From: Oreocharis arfaki
Lineage: Eukaryota; Chordata; Aves; Passeriformes; Paramythiidae
Assembly: GCA_013398015.1 (NCBI GenBank)
Contig: VZRR01002778.1
Span: 434,001-498,000 of the forward strand
Reading direction: 5' to 3'
Length of the DNA: 64,000 nucleotides
Shown here: in pieces, positions 36,443 through 49,076 of the stretch
Layout of the letters: each line of letters opens with the position of its first letter
How positions within the stretch are numbered: the first letter of the stretch is position 1
The notes under the pieces: generated by a model
Told to the model about the DNA's origin: nothing
The model's input: only the letters and a program-made list of their open reading frames with translations
Database searches by the model: none
Program-made: the position numbers and the translations under genes

Positions 36443-39400
36443 AAATATGTATATACATGGATATTTATGTATGTATTTATGTCTGTACATATGTGCATCT
36501 GGAATGGATGTATGGAAATATACCACTAGTGATTAAAAGAGAAGGGGGATTTTTATGAGGAAGATCTAACCTGTTCTTTTTTTCTGAGGATGTAATTTAC
36601 AGTGGGTTAATGGAGCAGTTGCTAGTTCCTGTCAGACTGGAGGGTACAGTGTTTTCCTCACTTTTTTTAGGTGTAGAAAGAGGAGTAAAGGAGACTCTCA
36701 TAAAGCTGACAGTCATCTTAGCAATGATGGGTGGGGCTGACAGCACTGTGCTTCTTTCAGATGGGTGATTTATGGATTTTTAACAATGCTTTGACATTAA
36801 ACATTCAGGTTCAGAAAACAGAACAAATGAACCCCTGAACAAATACTGAAAATCCATACATTGTACCTGGCACTAATGCTCGATCCATGTTCATTATTGA
36901 TCTTCTCCAAAAAGCTGCATGTGTTCATGTGCATAATGGGAAATGCAGTAAATTATTAGGCTGGTTGTCTGCTCCTCTTTCAATATACTCCTTCTACTGT
37001 CTCTCTCATTCAGAAAGAAAACTTACACTGAATTTTGAAATGCACATTTTATAATTTCATTCAAAGCCATTTAATTTTCATTCATTCAAAGTTGGTTTAT
37101 ATTTTAACTTAAAACCTTATTTTCCTTTACTTTTTATTTCTTTGTTCTTATTTCAGTTTCTTTTACTTATAATAATTTCTGTCATTATGTAGTTGTCTTA
37201 TAAGGGAGATGAGTACAAATATTTCTGAGTGTGGTACACAATAATATCTTCATTTTAATTAGTTATGAAAAATTAGCTGTTGTTTGATACTGAAGAATGA
37301 TTGGATTCACATCAAGTTGAAGCTCCGGGGTCATTTCCAAGGAAGTGTTCTCTCCCACAGTCCTTTTCCTCTCACCCCCTGTGATCTGCCATGTATCCTA
37401 AGAGATTATTTGATCAGGAGCTTTGAATCCTTTTAGAAATGAAGGAAGCATAGATGTTTGCCATAACAATCACGCTCATTGAACAGTTCATAGTTTTAAA
37501 AACTGAATAAACTAAAGACTTATTCAACGTAATTTGAAGAAAATGTTTTCAAACTTGTTTCCTCTGTGTTTTTTCCCACTAAGGGAAGCTTTTTGCCTTG
37601 TGTAACTAGGTCAAAGAATAGGGAAAGGTGTCCTTTCAGATAAGGTGTCTTTTCCAGAAGGTGTTCATTGAAAGCAAATGCAAACACTTTTTTGAATTCG
37701 AAGTACTGTCGCAACAGCTACTCTGGCTTCTTCTTTTTTTTCACTTATTAAATACTTTTTATGTCATACCATCTACTTACGGGACTGTGTGCATCCAGAG
37801 GTCATGCATGTCAGTAAATGTTCCTTTACTACTGACTTTGCTCTGACTGATATAGTCTATGGCATCACAAAATAATTAGCAAGGGAAATAAGGAAATGCT
37901 TTTTCTTTCCCAAATTATAAAACAAAAATGAAACCTTGTAACTCTTAATAAGCAAGCAGTAAGGAAGTGAAAAGAGTGCTTTAAAAATCCTTGCTTAAGT
38001 CCTTATAACACAAATAGCATTTTCTGAACATCTGGCTCATGATTTTTTTTCAGGGATGTAACTCATTAACAACCTCTGTCATGCGCTGTAGGTGCTATTC
38101 CATTTCTAACTAGTAATTGGCTGTTAAGTCATCTTGAGTCAACTCATCTGTAGGCACTTCATCTATGTAGAATTAATAAAAGAGCATTCTCTTTTCTAAG
38201 TACGATCAAACTTTCAATAAAGAACAAGTAATTTTTCTTTAAGTTTTATTTTTTTATGGAATAGCTTTTGCACATTCAAGTGATGTAGAGGTAAAAGAAA
38301 ATGAGGACCACCTTGTCTTGACATCTGCACCTTTAATTACATACTGCCATTTGGGTGAATCTCTCTGCTGAAAAACCTTTCTGCAGCGGTGATTGAATGA
38401 CTGGGACTGCTGAGATGCACATATATTTCAACATTTTAAATTTGTTTTTAATGTCAGTAGCTTTGGATCAAACCCGAGAGTACAAAATAATGGCATCATT
38501 TTATTACAAGTTTTTTACCTGACACTCTTGCCCTCATCTGAGCATCTGGAGAGCCTTGCTGTTGAGTGTACTGTCTCAGGATACCAGCCTCACTGACATT
38601 CCTACTGAAAATCTACTACTGCCCTTTCACATGCTGCCTGTACTGTCCAGAGCAGGGTTGCTGTGACTGTAACTCTATGTGAATGCCAAAACCAGCTTAA
38701 AAGCCTTCTAATGAAATACAAATGGTTTGAGTGTCTCAGCATGTGCAAACTGGTGGGAGCCTCGGTGGATGCCTCTGCCAAATTGCATTTACTTAATTGC
38801 TGTGTTTTATACCACAGGGAAGTGTGCAGCAGCTGTTCACCTGTAAAGAGGGGTGTTTTCTACTGAATGCTGAATTGAGACTCTGTGGTTTTGGGAGGCT
38901 TTTCATTTCCTTACAGTTATGAGTTTCGTACCTTGCAGTTTTCCTCTATTTCAACCTATTTCTCAGTGTGATAGCAGGAAAATGGCTCAACTGTTTTGTA
39001 TCAATAACACTTAATATGACAACCTAGCTGAAATGTTTTCCTTCCTACCCAGCTGGATGATGTTGTGGGGGTTCCAATGTACTGCTTGAGGAGGCTTATG
39101 CACTTTCTTAAACTCTTTTCACAGTCCTATGGGTACTAGCTTTTAGAGTAGATCAAATTCAGTAATCAAGCACCTCTGCCCTTTTGGGTATGTCGCTTTT
39201 CTAGTATAGCTTCTGCTGCTGAATGATTTCCTGCAAGCTAAAAATATCTGTTCTATATCAAACAGTTTTAATCCTTTTACCAGTGCTCTGGATCTGTGTC
39301 ATACCCTGGGCAGCCTGGCAACTGAGAAACACCTATGGTTCGGCCCAGGATCTCAAAGTATTAATGTACTTCAGCAAACAGGTCACTTATTGTTCTCAAT

Positions 39401-42400
39401 GTAGGCTTTGACTGGGGTAATAAAGTATATCCAATTTTTAATATAGCTTCAGGTCAAAGAAGAAGCAAATTTAAACTAATGTGCCATTATCATTAAAACT
39501 TGATCTTATACTTCAGTCATAAGGTATAAGCCAGAAAAACAAAAGCTGAAAATAGCAAAGGAAAATAGATTAAGTAATTGAGACTTCCCTGTGCCTTTCT
39601 TTTATTTTACTGAACACAACATGTCCATTCTACACTTTTCTTTTTGTTTTCCCCAAGCAGCAATAGACATTCAAGGACAATTTCTTTAAAATTAGCTGTG
39701 GGAAGTGGATGCTATCTAGTTTCTAAGAGGTAGATGTTTGTCTCTCTAATGAAAGACCACTTTGGCTGCTCCATGTAAAAGGCCCCAGTTATGGATCTCT
39801 GAAGTCACATTTTTACCTACAGATGACAGGCTAGCAAAAGCTTTTATACGGCAGTATATATTAGTAGGCTTAAACTAAAAGCAATTCTACCACAACAAAA
39901 CCCCTGAACGATGTCATTCAGACTTGTGCATTGTTTTAGGAAAACAATTACTTGGGGATGTTGAAAGAAACAAAGGAGAAAGGTTCCCAGTTAGAAATTT
40001 CTGTAGGAACAGACTCATGTATCTGAAATTTATATATGTTTTATACTATGGTGCAATTTTATTGTCAAAAAGCAGTAAAATGCATGCAGCAGGTTCAGGA
40101 AAGGGGGAAAAAACACAGCTGAAAGAATGTCTTGTTACATTTGTTCAGATGAGATCCTCTGCTGCTCATGCTTGAGGACTGCTGTGAAAGTTAATTTTTT
40201 GTTAAAAGAAAGTGTTTTTTTGTAATAGGCTTTGGTTTCTATTGGAAGGATGAAGGTAACAAAAAAAAGCCTATTCTATGTAAGACAGGATACTAAATCC
40301 CCCATCACTATTTTGCTCAGGAGCTGGGAAACTTTTCAAGCAGCATAAATTAGTTGTATGCCACCATAATGAATATGTTTGACATCCTCCTGATGCTGTA
40401 TATTGTGCAGCTGCAGTAGTTCATCTATTTGGCAATGGCCTGTATCCTAAAACTACAGTTTTAAGTTGATCTAGCAAAAAAAAAAATACAAAAGTAAATT
40501 TTAAAACTATATTTTAAATATATTAGTGTGACCATTTTTGTACTGAGTATCTCAGTAGCTGAGAAAATAATACAGACCTGATGTTATTGACTAGAAGCTC
40601 TCTATTAATGATACAAATAATTTTAACTGGGAACCTTTCAACTGGCTCCTGTAAGCTTTGTATAAATGTCTGCATTGTAGAACAACTCTGGCATCTTAAT
40701 GTGCCCTTTAATTTGTCAGCAGTAGCACGTTGGCCAAGATGCATGCTCATGTTCTATAATATTAGGATAAAATAATGCAAGCAATGTTCACAGATGTTTT
40801 AACAGTAAAATAGCTGAAGGCGAGTTCTGTAATATTTTGAGGCTAAAGGTTCATGCAGACCGGTGCAATGTTCAAAATATCTGCCATAGAATGGGCTTTT
40901 TCCTTTTTTTAATCTGACATTGAATTTAAATTTTCTGAAAACTAGACTGAATAATCTAGTATTCTGTATGGTTTCGTTACTATTTCAGCACCATCATCTA
41001 AATGACCCATCACATTCTGTCTCTTATTTAGCAGTCTCTTGTTGTAAAACACTAATTTTAGCAGCATAACTCAGCTATTCAGGAGTGATGATGCAGATTT
41101 AGGAAACAATATTGATAATGTATGATTTCTGTTTCCCACTGCTTAGTGCATAAGAGCCAAAAGCAGTCCTGTTTTTTATATTTTTGTAATTTTTTGTAGT
41201 GTGTTCTGCCAGATAATATGTCTTATGAAATAACTGGGACACTGTACATGGGAATGTGCTCTCTGCGTACTTGTGAGCTGTAGTTGTGATAGAAATTGCT
41301 GCAGATAGAACTACCAGCACAGTGTGTAGAGAGCCAATCTGTCAAACTCCACCCTGAAACTTCTTGGTATATTTTAAATAGTGGGTTTGGAATTGGATCT
41401 CATTTGTCTTGATGGAGGTAATTCCATTTTTTTCCCTATAATTTCAATTTGGAATTTTCCGCAATCTTTTAGGCATAAAATGAAAAAACTTATGTTGGCA
41501 AGAATAGAACTGTGCTGTTGATGGAATATTTTAGGATGCTTTTTCGTTCTTTTGAATTTTAAAATCTTTTCTCCTAAGGTTCTAAAGGTGGTCAAATCAA
41601 TCATTGCAACATAGTACCATTTTATTACAGTAACATGGCATTCAAATTCTTATAGGGAGCATTTTAAAGTTTATGAAAAGCACAGAATAGGTTATGAAAA
41701 TTTCAAAAAGAAAGGGTTAGAGAGAAAGGGTATTTGGGGGTGAAAAGGTCGCCATACAGAGATTTTTCTGAGGAAAAAAATGACAGGAAAAAATACACAA
41801 TTTATCTCAGACACTGAACTAATACAACTATAACCTTTTATCTGTGCAGTAGATGGAAAAAGAAAGTCAACAAATTTCTTCCCCTACGTGCCACAATATG
41901 TAGTTCAGGATTCAGTTGCTACTCAGCCAGTCATTGCTACTCTTGTGTAGAATAACTACTCAACTACAGTTTCATGCTTTTGTTTTGTTATTTAACAGAT
42001 TTGTCTGAGGGTTAGGTGGGTACTGGGACTGTGTTCTTAATATACATTAGAATTAGTTTTGCTGTTTAGAGCTATACCAAGGAATCACTACTCATGGAGC
42101 AGAGGGAGCCCTAAATTTGTTTTCTTAGCTGGTACCAAGTTCACTTGCAATAGCCTGCTTGATGACAGTAGTGTTCACCAGGTTCACCTATAAACCCTGT
42201 CTCTAGTACTGGAAGTTTATGGAAGTCCAAGTGGCATAAACACGGAGCTGTTGGTTAGTACAGGCTGTGCTGAGAACATGCATGAGAATGGTAGGAGTGC
42301 AGTCATGACCTACATTTGCAGGCAAGACATGGTTGGTTGGTAGAAGGTGTGTGGGAATTAACAGCAGGTCAGAAAGCCTGTCTGAGTCTGAGTCTTACAT

Positions 42401-42699
42401 TGGTCTCAGCACAGTCCATTTCTACCTGTAAGAAACCTAGTCAAAAGAAGCAAGACATTCAAAACAATAGAGGGAGTAAACAGCAACAAGGCTGCAGCTA
42501 GTGTTTTGTTTGGATTCTTGAGATGTCTATGTTGTAGATAACTGATAATAGTGTAGTGTAGTTAAAATAGCCAATGAATCTACTGTAGTAGTTGAGCAAC
42601 CAATAGACAACTACCACGAATGATGAACATACAAAAGTGTATATATATGACACTGGCTCTTGGAATAAACACTTTTTGCCTGCACTTTCTGTTAGAATT

Positions 42700-43689
42700 A
42701 GTGTGTGTCACATGTCTGCCTCAACTGCGACAAAGGTGCACTAGTGGGGTACTGCAGGTCTCCATCTTAGAACCTGTGCTCTTCAACATCTTCATTAATG
42801 ACTTGGACACAGGACTGAAATTGATACAGAGCAACTTTGCAGACCATATAAAACTGGGAAGAGTTGTTGATTCCTCTGAAGGCAGAGAGACTGAGACAAA
42901 TTAGAGGGCTGGGCAGTCACCACTCCTATGAAGTTCAACAAGGGAAGGTGCCAGATTCTGCGCTTGGGGTGGGTAATCCTGGATGTTCAGACAGACTGGG
43001 AAATGAGATGCTGGAAAGCAGAGCTGCAGAAAGGGACGTGGGGGTCCTGCTCAATGGCAAGTCATGGGTCAGCAGTGCCCTGTCAGCCAAGAGGGCCAGT
43101 GTGTCCTGGAGTGCATCAGGCACAACGTTGCCAGCTGGGCAAGGGAGGGGATTGTCCTGCTCTGCTCCACACTAGGGTGGCCTCACCTCGAATGCTGGGA
43201 GCAGCTGTGGGTGCCATAATGTAAAAAAGACGTTAAGCGCTTGGAGAGTGTCCAAAGGAGGGCCATTAGGATGGTGAAGAGCCTTGAGGGGAAGCCATAT
43301 AGTGGCTGAGGTAATTTGATTTGTTTAGCCTGAAGAAGAGGAGACTGAGGGGAGACCTCATTGCATCCTCACAAGGAGAAGTGAGAGGGCCAGGTACTGA
43401 TCTCTTCACCCTGACCAGTGACCGGACTCCAGGAAATGCCGTGAAGCAGAGTCTGGGGAGGTTTAGGGTAGATATCCAGGAAAGGTTTCCGCCTAGGGGA
43501 TGGTTGAGCCCTGGAACAGGCTCCCCACAGAAGTGGTCACGGCACCAAGCCTGTCTGAGTTCAAGAAGCAATTGGACAATGGTCTCAGGCACATGGTGTG
43601 ATTCTTTGTGTGTCCTGTGAGGGGACAGGACTTGGCCTCAATGATCCTTATGGGTCCCTTTCAACTTAGTATATTCTATGATTCTATGA
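42700..43689 (+). mobile_element. CR1 LINE 3' fragment (plus strand, about 1 kb)
   Basis: The element carries the last part of CR1 ORF2 and the 3' UTR. The reverse-transcriptase segment is readable as SGVLQVSILEPVLFNIFINDLD followed by NFADHIKLG at 42833-42859. The catalytic FADD is changed to FADH (42836-42847), so the enzyme would be dead even if the frame were intact. Further on come AERDVGVLLNGK, LFSLKKRRLRGDLIA and the PSLSEF-type C-terminal region in shifting frames, which shows frameshifts. The 3' end is intact, with two exact ATTCTATG octamers (43673-43688), the CR1 hallmark. The 5' edge near 42700 is approximate. The wording closely resembles the copy at 52 kb (for example AGGCACATGGTGTGATTC), so the two belong to one subfamily. 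Confidence 0.95.
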
Positions 43690-44468
43690 AATTAATTTTT
43701 AAAAGCCCATATCAAGGCACTTGCATTCCTGAAATTCTTAACTAATGTATGATAACTATGTAATGATAATGGATATAACTGCAGTAATTTTTCAATTGCA
43801 CTGTCTTTATCAACTGTAAAATGTCCTTGAGATGTAGCTGATTTTTAACAAGGCTCTTATAAAGAAAAACAAGGCAAAGTACTGTAGCACTATTCAAATT
43901 TTATCAGTGTTAATTCACACTCTACGTTTAATTTATTTTACCCGATAACTCAACACTTTAATAGTACATTTAATTTAATTAAATTGAGATTCTGTGCAAG
44001 TAAAGTAATTCTAATTCTCAAGACAAAAAAATAATTAGAATCAAAATTAATATTTACTTTCATAATTATTTATGAACATAGGGTATTTGACAAAATAATC
44101 CATGAGTATTCTGTGTTCATTGATATCTTAATTCATTGCAACACCTTCTCTTCATTATGTTTCGTTTGGAAATTTCCATGGACAAGCATAAGAAGCTGAG
44201 GCACCAGGAGATACATTTTGGTATGCTCAAAAAGAGCACTGTGATAAGATTCAGTTTTGAGCAGCTATAAATTGGAACTATAAATATTGTATGCACAGTT
44301 AGACTGGCCTGCCTACAGCTGTGTGACCACTAGTGGTAACACCAGGAATTTTGTGTGTAACTGAGCAGAGGAAACTTTAAAGATCAGAGTAAAGGTAGAC
44401 TATAAAACAATGTAGTGGGTTGTTTGTGTACACTTGCACACTTCTTTTTACTATTTGTGTTGGATTTC
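43690..44468. other. Unannotated AT-rich spacer between CR1 and LTR
   Basis: No gene is seen. The sequence is very AT-rich, with a TTTAATTTAATTAAATTGA palindromic stretch near 43970-43988. Confidence 0.6.
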
Positions 44469-45075
44469 TGTCCTGGTATTTGCTGAGATAGAGTTAAATC
44501 TCTTCCTAAGAGACTGTTTAGTGCCATGTTTTAGATTTAGGATAAGAATGATGTTGATAACATGGTGATGTTTTAGAATCATAAAATCGTTAAGGTTGGA
44601 AAAGACCTCCAAGGTCATTGAGTCCAAACTTGACTTTTTGGCTATTGCTGAGCAGTGCTTACACTGAGTCATGGACTTCGCTGGTGCTCGCCCCACCTGT
44701 GAAGAGTCTGGGTGTGCACAAGAAGTTGTGAGGGGACACAGCCAGGACCCCAACTGGCCCAAGGGATATTGCACACCGTGTGGCATACGCTCAGTGTGTA
44801 GGAGGAAAACTGGCTGCAGGCCACTGCTCGGGAGCTGAATGTGCCTTGATTGGGGGGTAGTGAGGGATTGCATTGTGCATCACTGGTTTTTTTAATATTC
44901 TAATTCTTTTATCTTTATTATTATTTTCTCTTCAGTTTCTGTCTTATTAAACTGTCTTTATCTCAACCTGTACATTTGAATTAATTTTTTTCCAACTCCC
45001 TCCCCCATCCTGACGACAGTAGAGTTAGCAAGTGGCTGTCTGGTTTTTATCAACCTACTGGGTTAAACCAAAACA
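44469..45075 (+). mobile_element. ERVL-type solo LTR with nested CR1 (plus strand)
   Basis: This is the third copy of the ERVL-type LTR family. It starts TGTCCTGGTATTTGCTGAG and ends CTACTGGGTTAAACCAAAACA. It retains the GAGCAGTGCTTACACTGAG, CAAGAAGTTGTGAGGGGACA, CCCAAGGGATATTG and ATTAAACTGTCTTTATC blocks. ATTAAA at 44946-44951 matches the polyadenylation-signal position. The TATA block has decayed (CAGTGTGTAGG). The flanks ATTTC (44464-44468) and TTTTC (45076-45080) match at 4/5, consistent with a 5-bp duplication. A very short CR1 end is inserted within it (44575 to about 44631). No internal retroviral region adjoins it, so it is a solo LTR. Confidence 0.87.
44575..44631 (-). mobile_element. 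Very short CR1 3' end nested in the LTR
   Basis: AGAATCATAAAATCGTTAAG and then GTTGGAAAAGACCTCCAAGGT are the complement of the extreme CR1 3' end. They interrupt the LTR between GATGTTTT and the expected TATTGCTGAGCAGTG block. The insert is only about 57-65 bp, a heavily 5'-truncated retrotransposition. Possible duplicated target bases are GATGTTTT (44567-44574) and GACTTTTT (44632-44639), 6/8 alike. The nesting shows that this CR1 family was active after the LTR was in place. Confidence 0.85.
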
Positions 45076-46626
45076 TTTTCACAGGCATATGAATTATTCT
45101 GAGAGTAGCTAGATAGGAATTTTTTTTTTTTTATGGTTTCTGTGTACCACATAGAACATTAGCATATAGTAATTTGACATACTTAGATAAAAAAAAAATA
45201 TTTAACAGATAGTATTGTTCAATAATATTTGACATAAATTTCTATTAACTATCTCTCAAGTTTGAAGAAAGGCCCTAAGGATTTAAAATGTGATACTTTC
45301 AAGGTTTTTCAGATAGTGTTTCTGATTTTGCGTTATTCTGTACTGATCACTGCAGTAGATATTTAGGCATTTTTTTCTGGACTTGTTAGCAGACTTCAGA
45401 TTAAATGATCATCTTAGGTTAATGAAACTGCTGATTCTGTCAGTAAAGTGGTTTCTTAACTCATATATTTTTATGGAGACATGACTGAGTTTGATTTACT
45501 AAACAAACTAAAAGGATTCATTATGCTCTTCTCCCCATATAATGAGTTTCTGTAAAATAAATCATTTATGATGATTGGTACTCTTGCTGAAAAATTTGTA
45601 TCCTGTGGCGTTGCACAAAAGTGTGACAAAGAGGAACTGAAGTTCTGCTAATGCTCTAAAATGTAATAAAAATTGTATTCTAGTCATCCTAAATTGAAGA
45701 AAAGAAAAAAAAATTACTAATTGTCAGTCATTACAAGCACCAATAATATCAAGAACTTTTGTTTTATGCATGAACTGGTGTTATGTTATTAATATCAGTA
45801 TTCTTACTATGTATTTATTTGACTTTTTGTCTAATTTATTTCTCAAATTTGTCTTACAGTAATCTCAAAACCATTTTGAAGGCTTGAAAAATATCAGACT
45901 AGCTGAAGTACTTACAGCAAATAATGGAAGGACTGATTGTTTCCATTAGTAGCTGTCACAATACTTCATCTGTGATTCTTTTAGACTGCGAGTAGTACAC
46001 ATCAAGCAGAGTGCTCTAATTTAATCAATGGGCACATTGAGCTCTATCTCAATGTTCATAAGTCTTGTGCAAATTGAGGAGTAAAAATGTTTTTGGTCCT
46101 TATAATTGAAAGAGAACTAATGTACACAAGGGAAAGATAGCAGGTGCCACTTTTTAAAATGGAAGTGCTAGAGAATCAATTTACTGCCGACATTTGCACA
46201 TACAGTCTGAACTTGTTGCTTTAATTTCATAAGTATTATAAATAACAAATTCAGTTTCTACATCTCCCGGTGGAATGTAAATAGCAACTGTTGTTTACTC
46301 GCTTACTGCCTGTAGACTCAACATGGAGCTACAGAAAGAAAAATCACTGCTGAATAATATCCATCCTATGGTGAGAGTTCTCCTTTCTAATGTAAGCTTT
46401 ATGCACAGACTATTTATGTCTCCCAGGTTCAGAATGAATGAAAAATCTTACTATTACAGAAAGGTTGAACCGCTTGCTTTGTGTAATAAGCATTCATCAA
46501 AACAAATCTGGAAGTGTCAATCTGCTTATGAATGGAAATGGCAACATCTTTGCTGGCTTTTGAACTGCATGAATGTTTGAATCCTGTTGCACAAAACTAA
46601 ATGACTGATTTCCACCATCGCCTACA

Positions 46627-46654
46627 CACACACACTCTCACTCTCTCTCTCTAC
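46627..46654. repeat. (CA)n/(CT)n compound microsatellite
   Basis: CACACACACA is followed by CTCTCA and then five CT units. Confidence 0.9.
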
Positions 46655-49008
46655 CCCCTCTCTGATTTTATATGATGCTGTACTATGAATATTGTGTGTG
46701 CAAACAAAGCTAAATTTGATTTATTTTAAAAACATATTATCCATGAGGGTGCTATATTATCTGTGTTGTCCAAGTTTGCACTACTATATAGGGCTGGTAG
46801 GTGTCTGGAGAAGAAGAAACTGGAGGTAGAGAGGCTGGGGAATTCATGCCTTAAATATTGCTGTTTCATTTGAGTAAATAAAAAAAAATGAGTTGGGGTG
46901 GGAGGAAGGAAATTGGAATTCTATTCTGGGACAAGCTTTGAGTGCAGCCCTCCTTTTTTTTTTTTTATCAAAAAGGCTTTACAATTTGGTTTTAACTGAA
47001 GGAATTCCACCTATAATGTAAAAATCCTGACCCCCAAAACTGTAACAAAAATCCTCACAGCAAAACCAACCAAACAAAAAACCCAAGCTTTTAAAATAAA
47101 TGAAAACCTTTTAGTCAATTCATGACGTTAAATATAAGTGATATACTCAGTGTTCTAAGCTTGAAATATATTGTGTATGAGTTCTTAGTGTAAGACTTTT
47201 CTCTTGAGTGATGCATTTGTGATTTTTTTTTAAAAAAAACCAAAAACGTAACAAGCCTCAAGTAATTTTTCCAATTAATTTTCAAGGATTGTTTGTAAAT
47301 ATCAAGGAGATGGATTTATGTGAATGAACTCATGAATATTCTAAGTATGAAACATTCTATCCTCTACAGCATTTGAACTTGTTTGACTTGTGGATATCAA
47401 TGTAGTCTGTTGGGAAGCCACTCTACTGTGACATGTTTTCATAACTAGCTTTCACGGGAGCTGCTTTTCATACTTTTTCTGGTCTAACTATTTAAATATA
47501 GTTATACAGAGACAGCCAGTAAAGCTTTCAAACAATAATGCATAAATCTTTCTTTGCATTCATTAACATTTTAGAGAATGCAAAATACTTAAACTCCAAG
47601 GATCTTTATCTAAATCCTCCTTGCAATCACTAGTAAAGACCCCACAGCATTTCCAGTAGGCCTATTAAGCTTGAGTAGATGGACTTGTTAAATGTTTGGT
47701 CTCCTAAGTGCATTGTATCCAATGCTTTAGCCCAGCATTTGTTTTCTTTAGGCTTTCAGTTCTAAGCAGGTGTCTCTGTGCATACTTCTGTGATGCTCCA
47801 GAAACATCTTCTTGATAAACACCCTTACCTTAAAAATTGTATCTCCTAAGAAAAGTATTTCCCGCTTGTAATTAAAAAGGGAGGTCTCAGTTCTGGGTGT
47901 CACTGGTATAATTGAAACAGACTTTCCCTTTGCATGCTCTTAACTCAGTAGCAGAAAAAATAACTGTAGATAGATCTGCTTAGTACACTTGCCATATGCA
48001 GGTAAACTTTTTCTTTAAGAATGGATGCTTTAAGATTGATTGGAAACTGACCATCCTCATCAATAAGCATCTCCTGCTGTGAGAGGAGATAAGTAGAAAA
48101 GAGATCAACAGCAGTGGGAAAGCCAGCAAACCAAACCTTAGTACAGAGGAACTGAAGGTGAAGGAGTTGTGCTCTGCAACATTGTCTGAATGAGAGGCAT
48201 GTACTGAAAACTGATGAAAAGCAGAGCATAGCATCTAAACAAGGTTTAGGAAAAACTTAGAATATGAAGATCAATCATGTTTATTTAAGATGTGATCTTT
48301 AGGAGTTAGTAGGCAGAAGGAACAACTGTTACTTGAAAGCTATTGATATACAGATTGATGTACAAAATAAGTATTTCTTTCATGTTGTCATCTAGTGGTT
48401 ATTGAAATGGAAAGAGACAAATGCTGTGTTCAAGCAATTGAAATAGAAGAGATTTTTCATTTAAGTTTGATTTTGACTCCTACTAGGATTGAGCTGACTG
48501 TTCTTTACTGCAATACTAGACTGCATAGTTCCTGTTGTATTAAAGTGAAAAATAATGCTGGGAGGGGATGGGAAGGGAAACTGAAAAGATGGTGAATTTA
48601 TGTATTATCATGTGTGTGTTTCTCATAATTATTTAAAATAAACAAATAACAAAGCAAAGCAAAGCAGTAGGAAGAGTGAAGGGTAGGAGGAACGTAAATA
48701 TAAAGCATAATGGGAACAGATATCTATACGATTATATTGCAGGTGTCAGTGAGAACACTAGTTAGATAAAAGATCTTTCTCAGTTTTGTTGTGCTAAACA
48801 TGAAATAGAATTTTTCATTGCTGATTCTGTGTAGTCATCAATTCTGTATTCAATCTGCAGTGTACTTCCACTAAAAAGGAGCTCGTTTATTGCTTGTGTA
48901 TTTACTTTCATATCTATTTGGTGGTAAGTGGAAATAAAAGCTTTGACATGTTTCATATATAACACTGAATAGAAAGCTTCGAAATGCAAATCCAATCATA
49001 CCTCATTT

Positions 49009-49076
49009 AAAAAAAAAAACAACCTCAACCACACAAAAACCATCCAAAGGAACAAAAAAACCCAACCAAAAACTAA
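49009..49076. repeat. A/C-rich low-complexity tract
   Basis: A run of ten A is followed by A- and C-rich sequence such as CAACCTCAACCACAC and AAAAAAACCCAACC. It is simple sequence similar to the tracts at 31.1, 36.0 and 47.05 kb. Confidence 0.8.

Larger units (their letters stand above)
33206..42699. other. Unannotated AT-rich unique DNA
   Basis: About 9.5 kb with no supportable gene or mobile element. It contains a 21-bp perfect palindrome at 33605-33625, an A/C-rich tract at 36017-36132 and a 20-bp (ATGCAT)n palindrome at 36423-36442. A 105-codon open frame (33894-34211) is rich in Ser, Leu and Cys, lacks a recognised domain, and has AT-rich sequence on both sides. Confidence 0.6.

Noticed and set aside
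44451..44873. 140-codon minus-strand open frame
   Set aside because: It is the antisense of the plus-strand LTR and its nested CR1.
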